This document shows, one piece after another, positions 24,693 through 32,918 of a stretch of DNA of 64,000 bases. Position 1 is the stretch's first letter; the number at the start of each line of letters is the position of its first letter. A program made the translations under genes and the position numbers. Below the pieces are notes generated by a model. That model was not told the DNA's origin, did no database searches, and saw only the letters and a list, made by a program, of their open reading frames with translations. Source of the DNA: Methanoregula sp. UBA64. Its GTDB lineage: Archaea; Halobacteriota; Methanomicrobia; Methanomicrobiales; Methanospirillaceae. The stretch spans positions 1,247,212-1,311,211 of the forward strand of contig NZ_DAQC01000001.1 in NCBI RefSeq assembly GCF_002502735.1. Reading direction: 5' to 3'.

Positions 24693-26558
24693 ATGACCCA
24701 CGGGGAGATATCCCACCCGCTCAGCATTTTGTATGTCGACGACGAAGCGGGGCTCCTTGATATCGGGAAGATGTTTTTGGAGACCATGGGGGGATTTAAT
24801 GTAACCACCCAGATCTCCGCGGGTGCCGCTTTAGAATCGCTCACGACCACGCCCTACGATGCGATCATCTCCGACTACCAGATGCCGGAGATGGACGGGA
24901 TTGCATTTCTCAAGCAGGTCCGGGCAGACCATCCCGACATCCCCTTCATCCTCTTTACCGGCCGGGGCCGGGAGGAGATCGTGATCGAGGCCATCGAGAA
25001 CGGGGCCGACTTTTACCTCCAGAAAGGCGGGGATCCCACCGCCCAGTTCTCCGAGCTCGCCCACAAGCTCCGGCAGGCAGTCCGGAGCCGGATCGCAGAG
25101 CGTGAACTGGCCGAGAGCCGGGATTACCTCGGGCAGATCTTTTCGAACGTGAAAGCCGGCATCTTCGTGATCGACATTGAAACCCACCGGATCACCGACA
25201 TCAACCCGGAAGCCTCCGTTCTCATCGGGCTCAAAAAAGAGGAGATCGTGGGAAAGATGTGCCATAACTTCATCTGCACTGCCGAAGAGGGACGATGCCC
25301 CATCACCGACCTCGGGCAATCGGTGGACGATGCAGAGCGGACCCTTCTTTCCGCGGACGGCAGGCAGGTCTCGGTCATCAAATATGTTACCCGGATCACG
25401 CTCAACGGCCGGCCCTGCCTTCTGGAGACCTTCATCGACAATACCCGGCGCAAGGAGACCGAGCAGCAGCTCCAGGCAGCGTACCGCAAACTCTCGGACA
25501 GCCAGAACGAGATCGAGGCTGCCTATGCGGAGGTGGAAGCAGGCGGGGAGCAGCTCCAGGCCCTTATCGATTCCGTCTCCGATGCGGTCTTTTTGATCAG
25601 CGACGGGAAGTTCGTGCGCTGCAACCGCCGTACCCCGGAGATCTTCGGCTGCAAGGATACGTCCGAGATCCTCGGGCATACCCCGGCGGACTTCTCCCCC
25701 CGGTACCAGCCCGACGGTTCGTTCTCGGCAGACCTGATCGCTGCCTACGATCGTACCGCACTCAGCGGGACGCCGTTCTCGTTCGAATGGGTCCACCTCC
25801 GCCGCAACGGGACGCCGTTTTCCGTAGAAGTCTCGCTCAGCCCGGTCGAGATCCGGGGCAAAATGTACATCCGGTCCATTGTGCGGGATCTCTCCGACCG
25901 CAAAAATGCCGAGCAGGCGGCAGCACTTGCCACCCGAAAGCTGGTGATGATGCAGGCGTTCACCCGCCATGAGACAACAAACACGATCACCGGCCTTACG
26001 GGTCTCATGGATATGGCTCAAAAGATGCCTGAGGGCAGCGACCGCGACCGGATCTTTTCCGAAATGAAGGAGAAAGCAGGCGAGCTGCAGCGGCAGATGG
26101 CGTTCACGAAAGAGTACCAGGAGGTGGGGGTAAAAGCGCCGCGGTGGCAGGCCGTGCGGGAGATGATCCCGGCCCAGGAAGAGCCTGCCATCCATTGTTC
26201 CCCGCAGATTTCCGGTCTTGAGATCTACGCCGACCCGCTCGTGGGAAAGATCTTCTCCTACCTTGCCGAGAACGTGGTAAAGCACGGGGTCCGGGCAACC
26301 CGGATAGATATCGGTGCGGAGGTGCAGGGCCCGCTCAGGCTCACGTTCCGGGACAATGGCGTCGGGATCGGTACCGAAATGAAATCCGCGATATTTTCCC
26401 GCAAGGCAGGGGAGACCCGGGGCATGGGGCTCTTTTTGGTGAGCGAGATCCTTATGATCACCGGAATAACTATCGCGGAGACCGGGACGCCCGGAGAAGG
26501 GGCCTGTTTCGAGATCACGGTCCCCGAAGGCGGGTTCAGGTTCGCAAACGGTGGATAG
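24693..26558 (+). CDS. Receiver-PAS-PAS hybrid sensor kinase
   Basis: A 621-residue signalling protein. Residues 1-125 are a response-regulator receiver: Asp15-Asp16, phospho-acceptor Asp61 (IISDYQMP) and Lys111. Two PAS domains follow (about 140-260 and 285-405), joined by a coiled coil (about 258-285); the first holds Cys in MCHNFICTAEEGRCP. A His in FTRHETTNTITGLTGLMDM (about 424) sits where the dimerisation/phosphotransfer His would be, then a HATPase with ENVVKHG (N box), DNGVGIG (G1) and RGMGLFLVSEI (G2). The order, receiver first, is common in Methanomicrobiales. No membrane segment, so a cytoplasmic sensor. No partner regulator is adjacent. Confidence 0.9.
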   Translation: MTHGEISHPLSILYVDDEAGLLDIGKMFLETMGGFNVTTQISAGAALESLTTTPYDAIISDYQMPEMDGIAFLKQVRADHPDIPFILFTGRGREEIVIEAIENGADFYLQKGGDPTAQFSELAHKLRQAVRSRIAERELAESRDYLGQIFSNVKAGIFVIDIETHRITDINPEASVLIGLKKEEIVGKMCHNFICTAEEGRCPITDLGQSVDDAERTLLSADGRQVSVIKYVTRITLNGRPCLLETFIDNTRRKETEQQLQAAYRKLSDSQNEIEAAYAEVEAGGEQLQALIDSVSDAVFLISDGKFVRCNRRTPEIFGCKDTSEILGHTPADFSPRYQPDGSFSADLIAAYDRTALSGTPFSFEWVHLRRNGTPFSVEVSLSPVEIRGKMYIRSIVRDLSDRKNAEQAAALATRKLVMMQAFTRHETTNTITGLTGLMDMAQKMPEGSDRDRIFSEMKEKAGELQRQMAFTKEYQEVGVKAPRWQAVREMIPAQEEPAIHCSPQISGLEIYADPLVGKIFSYLAENVVKHGVRATRIDIGAEVQGPLRLTFRDNGVGIGTEMKSAIFSRKAGETRGMGLFLVSEILMITGITIAETGTPGEGACFEITVPEGGFRFANGG

Positions 26559-26626
26559 GGTTCCTGCCTCCACCAAAACCCTCATTGCCCGGAGCGCACA
26601 AGCCTCCCGTACCTCTGGTGTTTTCC

Positions 26627-27097
26627 ATGCAGTCGGTGATCGTGCAGCCGGGCGATCCGGCACGGAACTTCTCGTTAAAGGATGCAAACGACCGGACCTT
26701 CGATCTCTACGAGCAGGAGAAAAAACGGGTCCTCCTCTCCTTCCACCCTCTCGCGTGGACGGAGTACTGCGCTCTCCAGATGCGGTCGCTCGAAGAGAAC
26801 GCGGATGCTTTTTCCCGGCTTACCTGCGTGCCGGTCGGTATCAGTGTCGATTCCCGGCCCTGCAAGCTCGCGTGGGCGAATGCAATCGGTATCTCCCGCA
26901 CGCCGCTCCTCTGCGATTTCTGGCCGCACGGTGCGGTGGCACAGAAGTACGGGCTCTTCCGGGACGAGAACGGGTTCTCGGAGCGGGCGAACGTGATCGT
27001 GGACGAAGAGAAAAAGATCGTGTTTGTGAAAGTGTACCCGGTCCATTCGGTGCCGGATATCCGGGAGATCCTGGACTTCCTGGAAAAGACCGCGTAA
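26627..27097 (+). CDS. Peroxiredoxin
   Basis: A 156-residue thiol peroxidase from the ATG at 26627 (GGTG upstream). The active-site loop is FHPLAWTEYCALQM with Pro41, Thr45 and peroxidatic Cys48, the P-x3-T/S-x2-C pattern. Other cysteines (in LTCVPVG, SRPCKLAW and LLCDFW) could act as resolving residues, so 1-Cys or 2-Cys chemistry cannot be decided. Closest in style to AhpE/BCP-like members. Soluble. Follows the sensor kinase gene by 68 bp; the next gene lies over 1 kb away across the repeat region. Confidence 0.88.
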   Translation: MQSVIVQPGDPARNFSLKDANDRTFDLYEQEKKRVLLSFHPLAWTEYCALQMRSLEENADAFSRLTCVPVGISVDSRPCKLAWANAIGISRTPLLCDFWPHGAVAQKYGLFRDENGFSERANVIVDEEKKIVFVKVYPVHSVPDIREILDFLEKTA

Positions 27098-27522
27098 GGG
27101 AGCGGGGCGGTGGAGTCTGTCGCATACCGTACGGAACATCCCCATATCCCTTCACCGTCGTAAACCCGTTCCTCCGACGGTGAACCGGCCCCGTATTGCG
27201 GCCCCTTTGCCGAAATACGCCCAAAATGAGACGCATATAATGCGTTCTAAGGCACCTTCCTGCGGTTTGGCGGGCGGTTCTTTGGGGCCCCGCTCCTTTG
27301 GCCAGCACCATTCTTAAACGCGAAAACTCGCCCAGATCATAAGAACGGCATATCGGGCGCATCCGGGAAAAAGGGGGACGAATCGGCCCCGGATGGAATC
27401 CGGGCGTTTTACGGGTTTTTCTAAAAACGGCCCGTTTGGCAAACCGGGCATTTTACGCAGAGATCGGGGATCAGGCCCCCCGCTCTGCACGACCCCCCGG
27501 ATCGGTGCCGGCAGGGGTAGTG
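27098..27522. other. Gene-free region with hairpins and a long inverted repeat
   Basis: No credible coding frame. Visible: TTCACCGTCG (27151-27160) paired with CGACGGTGAA (27175-27184), a 10-bp stem with a 14-base loop; ACGCAT-ATA-ATGCGT (27231-27245); CCCGGAT-GGA-ATCCGGG (27388-27404), a 7-bp stem; and GCCCG ... CGGGC around 27430-27449. The GC-rich part (27380-27520) could be a structured RNA, but I can name no family. Confidence 0.5.
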
Positions 27523-27784
27523 CCGGAGTGCCGGGCGTTTTTCCCGGCAATCGCCCGGCCGGCCGGAATTTTTTTGGGACGTTTCCGGTTTTTGCCGGAA
27601 CTTTTTTCGGGTTTTAAAATTTCGACCGGAATTTTTTAAAAATTTTCAACTTTCGCGCCAACTTTTTTTTCTTTTTTCAACTTTCAACCGGAAAATTTTT
27701 GGGATTTTCAAATTTCAAACCGGAAAAAATTCCCGGAAACTTACGATCAGGTTCGCTCCCGGGCCGAACGGTTTACGACGGTGA
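27152..27784. repeat. Long-range inverted repeat bounding 633 bp
   Basis: TCACCGTCGTAAACCCGTTC (27152-27171) recurs as reverse complement GAACGGTTTACGACGGTGA (27766-27784), with 19 of 20 positions matching and one base missing. The two copies bracket the hairpin region and the first half of the 31-bp array. No transposase lies between. Confidence 0.6.
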
Positions 27785-28113
27785 TGTGAGTTAGTTAGCT
27801 AACTAACACCTTTTTTTCCAACTTTCGCGCCAGATTTTTTTAAAATTTTCAACTTTCAATCCAAAATTTTTTAGGATTTTTAACTTTCGCGCCAAAAAAT
27901 TTCCGGCATTTCAACTTTCAATCCGAAAATTTTTGCGCGGAAAAAATTTCAGCGCGAGCGTGCCGGGTCCGATCGGTCGTACGGGATTTTGTCGCGGGGT
28001 ACGCGCTCCGTCGGAGATGTGGGTAAAACCGGGTATTTTTCCGGGTTTTGTTGCGATCGTCCGGAATTTTTTTGGGATTTTTCAATGTTCGGACCGGAAA
28101 AAAATCCGGGAAT
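27523..28113. repeat. 31-bp-register tandem repeat array (about 14 degenerate units)
   Basis: Units start at 27523, 27554, 27585, 27616, 27647, 27678, 27709, then 27819, 27850, 27881, 27912, 27943, then 28021, 28052 and 28083, each step within a block being exactly 31 bp. The best units begin CAACTTTC; a short variable core (GCGCCA, AACCGG or AATCC) follows, then an A/T tract AAAATTTTTT and GGGATTTT. In the clearest part the core alternates GCGCC and AAYCC, a 62-bp higher-order period. Gaps of 79 and 47 bp separate the blocks. The T tracts recur every three helical turns, so the DNA is likely curved. It lies between convergent genes. Confidence 0.8.
27790..27807. repeat. 18-bp perfect palindrome inside the repeat array gap
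   Basis: GTTAGTTAGCTAACTAAC reads the same on both strands. It sits in the 79-bp gap between the two best blocks of the 31-bp array, next to the inner copy of the long inverted repeat. A dimeric protein site or a cruciform is possible. Confidence 0.6.
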
Positions 28114-28212
28114 GGGGGGGAAACCGGGAGACATGGGCATCCCACAATGATGCCGGGAGGAAATACACACCCTTTAAAAAAAAAGCAGCAGGAGTGGCCC
28201 GGGGGAGTGAGC

Positions 28213-28638
28213 TCATTCCCCGGGTTTTTCCTGATCCCGGATGAATTTTTTTACCAGGCCCCTGAACCGGTCCATCGTCTGCCAGTCCTCCATGAGGATA
28301 CCGTGGACACGGCGCGTGTCAAGACCGGTATACTCATGCACAAGGATGTTCCTGAACCCGGCAAGCCGCGCCATCCCGGTGGCAAGTTCTTCCGGAATAA
28401 TCCCGGATTTCCCCAGTACATAAAAGGTTTCGCGGTAGGAATCCGGCCTTTTGGGGGTTTTTGCCACCGCCATGCCGGTTGCAAGATCTATGGACGCCTG
28501 GATAGCAAGGAGCATCGCATGGCATACCATGTACTGCGTATCTTTCTCACGATCAAACGTTTCGAACGGGATCTGCTGGTACCGCTGCCACGCCGCAAGC
28601 GTTTCATCGAGAGTCTGTACCTGGGAAAGGAGTCTCAT
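28213..28638 (-). CDS. hepT: HepT-like toxin (DUF86 ribonuclease fold)
   Basis: A 141-residue helical protein from the ATG at 28638. It has the HepT/HEPN signature R-x4-H-x-Y (RNILVHEY, about residues 110-117), the catalytic site of the HEPN fold that in HepT toxins cleaves RNA. It begins one base after the stop of the MntA-like gene, so they are translationally linked. In known pairs MntA AMPylates or otherwise neutralises HepT at a tyrosine near the active site; Tyr117 could be that residue. The frame is open another 10 codons upstream, but this overlaps mntA. Presumed toxin of a type VII-like system. Confidence 0.88.
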   Translation of the reverse strand: MRLLSQVQTLDETLAAWQRYQQIPFETFDREKDTQYMVCHAMLLAIQASIDLATGMAVAKTPKRPDSYRETFYVLGKSGIIPEELATGMARLAGFRNILVHEYTGLDTRRVHGILMEDWQTMDRFRGLVKKFIRDQEKPGE

Positions 28639-28639
28639 A

Positions 28640-29056
28640 TCAGGCCCGGGCAAGATATTCCCGGTCAAAGAGATCGTACATGAACTTTAGATCCTGGTAC
28701 TCGATGAGCACCCGGGTCTCGAAATCGATCCGTTCATTTTCATCGCGGACAACCACCGCACGACCGGTACTGATCACCTCGTACTGGAACCAGACCGGCT
28801 CGAAATTGATGACCCTGACATCGCACTCGTACTGGAATCCAAGGGCTTTTTCAAGAGTATCTGCAACCCGCGATGCGAAGGCAAGGGAATCCTCTCTCGA
28901 AACCTGTTCGCTGGCAAGCAGTCCGATATCGATATCGCGGAAATCATCGCGGGAGAGAAACGATCCGTAGAGATATGCCACCCGCAAGGAGGGATAGGAT
29001 ACCATCGCGTCCCGTATCAGGCTGGTAATACGTTCCCGTTCCTCCTGTCCGCTCAT
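28640..29056 (-). CDS. mntA: MntA-like minimal nucleotidyltransferase antitoxin
   Basis: A 138-residue nucleotidyltransferase of the minimal MNT type: YLYGSFLSRDDFRDIDIGLL (about residues 28-47) gives the GS-x8-D-x-D catalytic motif. In HepT/MntA systems this enzyme adds AMP to the HepT toxin and so inactivates it. It is upstream of hepT with only one base between stop and start. A GATAC/GTATC inverted repeat (29090-29109) lies just upstream of the start at 29056, a likely operator. TA modules of this type are common in archaea and mobile DNA. Confidence 0.87.
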   Translation of the reverse strand: MSGQEERERITSLIRDAMVSYPSLRVAYLYGSFLSRDDFRDIDIGLLASEQVSREDSLAFASRVADTLEKALGFQYECDVRVINFEPVWFQYEVISTGRAVVVRDENERIDFETRVLIEYQDLKFMYDLFDREYLARA

Positions 29057-29089
29057 ATTGAGAGATATAAGCAGCAGGAGATTAAAAAA

Positions 29090-29109
29090 GATACTTGCTC
29101 CTTTGTATC
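29090..29109 (-). promoter_or_regulatory. GATAC-N10-GTATC inverted repeat upstream of mntA-hepT
   Basis: Perfect 5-bp arms (29090-29094 and 29105-29109) ten bases apart, 34-53 bp upstream of the mntA start, overlapping the expected promoter. TA operons often self-regulate through such sites. Confidence 0.35.
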
Positions 29110-29160
29110 AGGTGACCGGCCGGGTAAGCTCCCCTCCTGCTGCCGGCTTATTCCGCCGGC

Positions 29161-31164
29161 CTAGTCGTACTCCATAAACAGCGCCGGGTTCTGCCTTCTG
29201 ATCCACCAGCGGCGGATATACCATCCGGCGCCGATGAGCACCGCGACACCGGCGCCGATCAGGACAACCGCCATGACCGGGACCCCTCCGGTAGTTCCTG
29301 CAAATACCGGGACCGCTGTTGTCCGGACCGGGGCCGCAGCCATGACCCCGGTACCGTGAGTGGTAACCGCTGCCATTGCCGGTGCTGTGGTCACAAGACC
29401 GGTGGCCGTTGCGGCGAGGGTCCCCGTGACTGCGGTTGTTGCAGCGGCGGAGGCTTTCTTTGTCACCGCGAAGTACGAGAAGCCCGGGGTCGTTGCCGTG
29501 AAGTAATCCAAGCCGCCGGACGAATATGCAAACGTTGTGGGGAGATCGACCCAGTTCCCGTTGGTGTTCCGGGCAAGGACAACATCGGACGGTGCGAGAT
29601 TGTTTGCCGAGAGCCAGTCCGAGCTTACCGCAAACGCGATCGCGGCGCTTTTTATTGCCGAGGGGTTCACCCCGGAAGGTTCGATACTGATGATACCGGC
29701 AACGGGCCTGCCCGAGAGCTGCGAGGTACCGACATCAGTCCTGTCCGAGACAACAAGATCGGTCGAGGGTATCCCGGTTGCGGCGGTAATCGTAACCGCC
29801 GTGATCCCGGCCGGGGCGGATGCGGACACCCCCTGGTTGACCGTGAGGGTTGCCGATTCCCCGGCAGAAAGCGAGGCCAGGCTCTTTGTGAGCGAGGAGA
29901 TATGGCCAGCCGATCCGTACCGGAGCGTTGCTGAAGACGAATCCGAACTGTCGCCGCCGGAACCGGAGGAGCTGCCCCCGGACGACACGGCCGAGACTGC
30001 CGCGACCGAGAAGGTCGAGAGGCCGTTGGGGGAGTATACGGTCAGGATATAGTAGCCGGAAGCGTCCGGGCCGGTGATCGACGGAGTCAGGATTTGGGTC
30101 GTGCCGTCGTCTGCCCTTCTCATGACCACGATATTGTTGGTACCCCCGTGGGCCGTGACCCAGTCTGAACTCACCGTCATGGTAAGCGTCGCGGATGTGA
30201 TGATCCCGCCGTCCCCTGCATTTGCAAGATCCGTTTTCCGGACATTGAGCGTGTAGGCAATATCGTCGATCTGCTTGCCCGCACTGGCTGCCGCCACCGT
30301 AAACGAGGTCCGGGCCGTTGGCGAGGGATCCTTGGTGATCGTCTGGGTAATCGCGGCGGTTGACTGCGGGACCTCGCTCATGTTGAGCTGGATCTGGACG
30401 GACGGGGTGCCTGCCGATCCCGCCGATGCGGTCACCCGGTCGGTTACTGCGGTGACCGAGGAGACCGTACCGTCTATGGTCGATGAGCTGGTATCCACCG
30501 GTCCGGTCATGGTGATCGCAACCGAGGACCAGCTGCTGCCGGTGGTATTGAGGGTGACCTTATCCCCGTCGGTGGTCACGTGCGCAGTGGTGGTGTCGAT
30601 GGTCACGTTCTGGGTGGTCCCGTTGGTTGTCGTGCTCACACCGGTGGTGACCGATGAGAAACTGTTGGTCTGGACCGTCGGGGCGATGACCGTGATATAC
30701 CCGGATTTTGTGGCCGTGGTAGTGCCCGCACTGTTAGCTGCGGTCAGGTTTACCGTGTAGTTCCCGGCTGCCGCATACGTGTGGACCGGGTTCTCCTCCA
30801 CTGAGGTATTGCCGTCGCCGAACGTCCATGCCCAGCGTAGCGGCAGGTGTGTGGTGGTGTCGGTGAACTGCACGGCCAGGGGCCGGTCGCCTTCCGTTGT
30901 GTTTGCAGTAAAGGCTGCGGCCGGGGGGAGAATCCCAAACGAATATAGGAAGACCGAGCCGCTCCCGGTGCCGCAGTAGATAACGCTGCCGTCAGGGCTT
31001 ACTGCAAGGGCATAGATGGACTGGTTGCCAGGCACGGTGGCAAACGGGCCGTTTGTGATCCACGTGCCGGTATCCGCCGCACAGATCCCGCAAAGGGCAG
31101 TAAGAATAAGAGCGCAGGTCAGGTATCGCGCCCATCTTCGTGAATCCGCGACACCACTCTTCAT
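29161..31164 (-). CDS. Surface protein with PKD domain and C-terminal membrane anchor
   Basis: Third gene of a coupled operon, 667 residues from the ATG at 31164, which overlaps the previous stop by four bases (ATGA). Signal peptide (YLTCALILTALCGICAA), one propeller-like repeat (SIYALAVSPDGSVIYCGTGSGSVFLYSFG), then a PKD domain (PLAVQFTDTTTHLPLRWAWTFGDGNTSVEENPVHTYAAAGNYTVNL, about 70-150). Long Thr/Ser-rich beta modules with TPGFSYFAV (PGF-pre-PGF-like) follow, then a Thr/Ala linker, a membrane helix (VPVMAVVLIGAGVAVLIGAGWYI) and a basic cytoplasmic tail. It should be anchored at the C-terminus with the domains outside the S-layer. The 93 residues of open frame upstream of 31164 are a shadow of the preceding gene. 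Confidence 0.82.
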   Translation of the reverse strand: MKSGVADSRRWARYLTCALILTALCGICAADTGTWITNGPFATVPGNQSIYALAVSPDGSVIYCGTGSGSVFLYSFGILPPAAAFTANTTEGDRPLAVQFTDTTTHLPLRWAWTFGDGNTSVEENPVHTYAAAGNYTVNLTAANSAGTTTATKSGYITVIAPTVQTNSFSSVTTGVSTTTNGTTQNVTIDTTTAHVTTDGDKVTLNTTGSSWSSVAITMTGPVDTSSSTIDGTVSSVTAVTDRVTASAGSAGTPSVQIQLNMSEVPQSTAAITQTITKDPSPTARTSFTVAAASAGKQIDDIAYTLNVRKTDLANAGDGGIITSATLTMTVSSDWVTAHGGTNNIVVMRRADDGTTQILTPSITGPDASGYYILTVYSPNGLSTFSVAAVSAVSSGGSSSGSGGDSSDSSSATLRYGSAGHISSLTKSLASLSAGESATLTVNQGVSASAPAGITAVTITAATGIPSTDLVVSDRTDVGTSQLSGRPVAGIISIEPSGVNPSAIKSAAIAFAVSSDWLSANNLAPSDVVLARNTNGNWVDLPTTFAYSSGGLDYFTATTPGFSYFAVTKKASAAATTAVTGTLAATATGLVTTAPAMAAVTTHGTGVMAAAPVRTTAVPVFAGTTGGVPVMAVVLIGAGVAVLIGAGWYIRRWWIRRQNPALFMEYD

Positions 31165-32918
31165 GCCGACAGCCCCATATTCATCGTTGTCCAGTGTGCA
31201 CATTCGTCCGTGCTCACAAAGATCCCAACATCCGTCCCGGCAAAGACTGCGCCGGTGGAGTTTGTCACAAGCGCCCGGACGTTCTGGTTCGACAGGGCTG
31301 TACAGGAATTCCACGTTGTAGTGCCGGTCGTGCTCCGGAACACCCCGCCGCCGTACGTGCCGGCATAGACCGCGTGGTCTGAGGCCGGGCTTATCGCCAG
31401 CGCCCGGATATCCGTACGGGGAATCCTTCCCATCGGGTTCCACGTGCTGCCGCCATTGGCGCTGGTGTACACGCCGACACCGCTAATCCCGGCATAGATG
31501 TTTGAAGGAGTGGCCGGGTCGATGACGATACTCGTGGCCGGTCCACCGGCAACTACCGTGACCGGTACGGTTACACTCTGGCCGTCAACGGTCGCGGTAA
31601 TGTATGCCGTCCCGGTGGATGAGGGGGTAAAGGTGGTGGATGCAATGCCGGAATCGGTGTATACGGTACTCGCTGAAAGCGTGCCGCCGGTGACGGTGAA
31701 TACCACCGGTATATCGTTGGCAACCGTACCGCCGGAGGTGGGATGTTTGTCTGAACCGTATGTCAGGTTCGCGCTGATGGTGGAGGTCCCACCGGTTGTA
31801 ATCGTGGATGGCGATGCCGAGATGCCGAGCACGAGCCAGGGTGAATACGGGTAGATGCTGCCGCTGAGATACGCTGAGGGATCGCTGTTTGTGCCCCACC
31901 AGTTGTCCGATGCATCGAGATAGTCGTAACGACTTAGGATCTCCGTCGGTCCGGGGTTGTAGATCCGGCAGAACCGGATAGTGCCGCCGTGGAAGACCTG
32001 GATGATCTGGCCGCTGTTACCTACCGAGCACCCGGTGAAGGTGCTGGAGGTGATGTTGACGCTTCCGGCAACGATCACGCCGCTGTTGCCTGCCAGGCAC
32101 CCGGTGAAGGTGCCGGAGGTGATAGTCACGCTGCCGCTCCCGGCATAGATCGCGCCGCCTGAGCTGGAGCTGCCGCTGCTGCTTGCCGAGCATCCGGTGA
32201 AGGTGCTGGAGGTGACCGTCACGCTGCCGTTCTCGGTATAGATCGCGCCGCCTGAGCTGGAGCCGCCGCTGCTGCCTGCCGAGCACCAGGTGAAGGTGCC
32301 GGAGGTGACCGTCACGCTGCCGCCGGAGGTATAAATTGCACCACCCCTGCCATAGCCGCCGCTGCTGCTACTTGCCGAGCACCCGGTGAAGGTGCTGGAG
32401 ATGACCGTCACGCTGCCGCTGCCGGTATTGATCGCGCCGCCGAAGCCTCCGGAGCCGCCGGTGCCGCTGCTTGCCGAGCACCCGGTGAATATGCTGGAGA
32501 TGACCGTCACGCTGCCGCTTCCGGCATTGATCGCGCCGCCATAGCCTCCACTGCTGCTGCTGTTAACGCCGTTCTGGAACGTCAGGTTATCGATGGCGAG
32601 AGCATAGTCGCCAGAGACCGTGAAGATACTATTCCCTGATCTCGAGCCGTCGATGCGGGTATCCCACGGGCCGTGGCCGTCTGCTGCCCGGATGGTGATG
32701 GCATTGCCGACCGTGATACCGCTCTGGTAGTATACCCCCGGGTTCAGGATAACGGTACCACTGCTGCCGGCGGACATGATTGCAGCTCCGATATCATTTC
32801 CGGGATTGATCGTTACGGTGCCTGCTGCCACCGGCGCCGCAAGTGCCAGCAGCGCGATCACCAGCAGTGCAGATAACAACCCATAGCGTTTCGTAATCCT
32901 GTTCACCATCTCCGTCAT
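31161..32918 (-). CDS. Surface protein: parallel beta-helix, Ig-like domain and BNR/propeller
   Basis: Second gene of the operon, 585 residues from the ATG at 32918, which overlaps the preceding stop by one base (TAATG). Signal peptide (LLSALLVIALLALAAPVAAG). A right-handed beta-helix with repeated blocks of the type SVTVISSTFTGCSASS, then a Pro/Gly break (DNWWGTNSDPSAYL) typical of polymorphic outer-surface proteins, an Ig-like/Big domain (about 380-460) and a C-terminal propeller repeat (DIRALAISPASDHAVYAGTYGGGVFRS). No C-terminal anchor, so secreted or held by the next protein. DNA of the helix part is repetitive (see repeat). Confidence 0.8.
   Translation of the reverse strand: MTEMVNRITKRYGLLSALLVIALLALAAPVAAGTVTINPGNDIGAAIMSAGSSGTVILNPGVYYQSGITVGNAITIRAADGHGPWDTRIDGSRSGNSIFTVSGDYALAIDNLTFQNGVNSSSSGGYGGAINAGSGSVTVISSIFTGCSASSGTGGSGGFGGAINTGSGSVTVISSTFTGCSASSSSGGYGRGGAIYTSGGSVTVTSGTFTWCSAGSSGGSSSGGAIYTENGSVTVTSSTFTGCSASSSGSSSSGGAIYAGSGSVTITSGTFTGCLAGNSGVIVAGSVNITSSTFTGCSVGNSGQIIQVFHGGTIRFCRIYNPGPTEILSRYDYLDASDNWWGTNSDPSAYLSGSIYPYSPWLVLGISASPSTITTGGTSTISANLTYGSDKHPTSGGTVANDIPVVFTVTGGTLSASTVYTDSGIASTTFTPSSTGTAYITATVDGQSVTVPVTVVAGGPATSIVIDPATPSNIYAGISGVGVYTSANGGSTWNPMGRIPRTDIRALAISPASDHAVYAGTYGGGVFRSTTGTTTWNSCTALSNQNVRALVTNSTGAVFAGTDVGIFVSTDECAHWTTMNMGLSA
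32020..32560. repeat. Imperfect coding repeats of about 90 bp in the beta-helix gene
   Basis: Six copies of a block whose minus strand encodes SVTV(I/T)SSTFTGCSA start near 32026, 32096, 32190, 32281, 32378 and 32477; each plus-strand copy contains GAGCACCCGGTGAAGGTGC or a close variant. Copy number could vary by slippage or recombination. Confidence 0.65.

Noticed and set aside
27523..28113. Possible CRISPR array from repeated units
   Set aside because: The units are directly adjacent with no unique spacers and are degenerate, and no cas genes are in the window.
31165..31443. N-terminal extension of the PKD surface gene
   Set aside because: The sequence there is the other frame of the preceding surface gene and the overlap ATG at 31164 is at a proper signal peptide.
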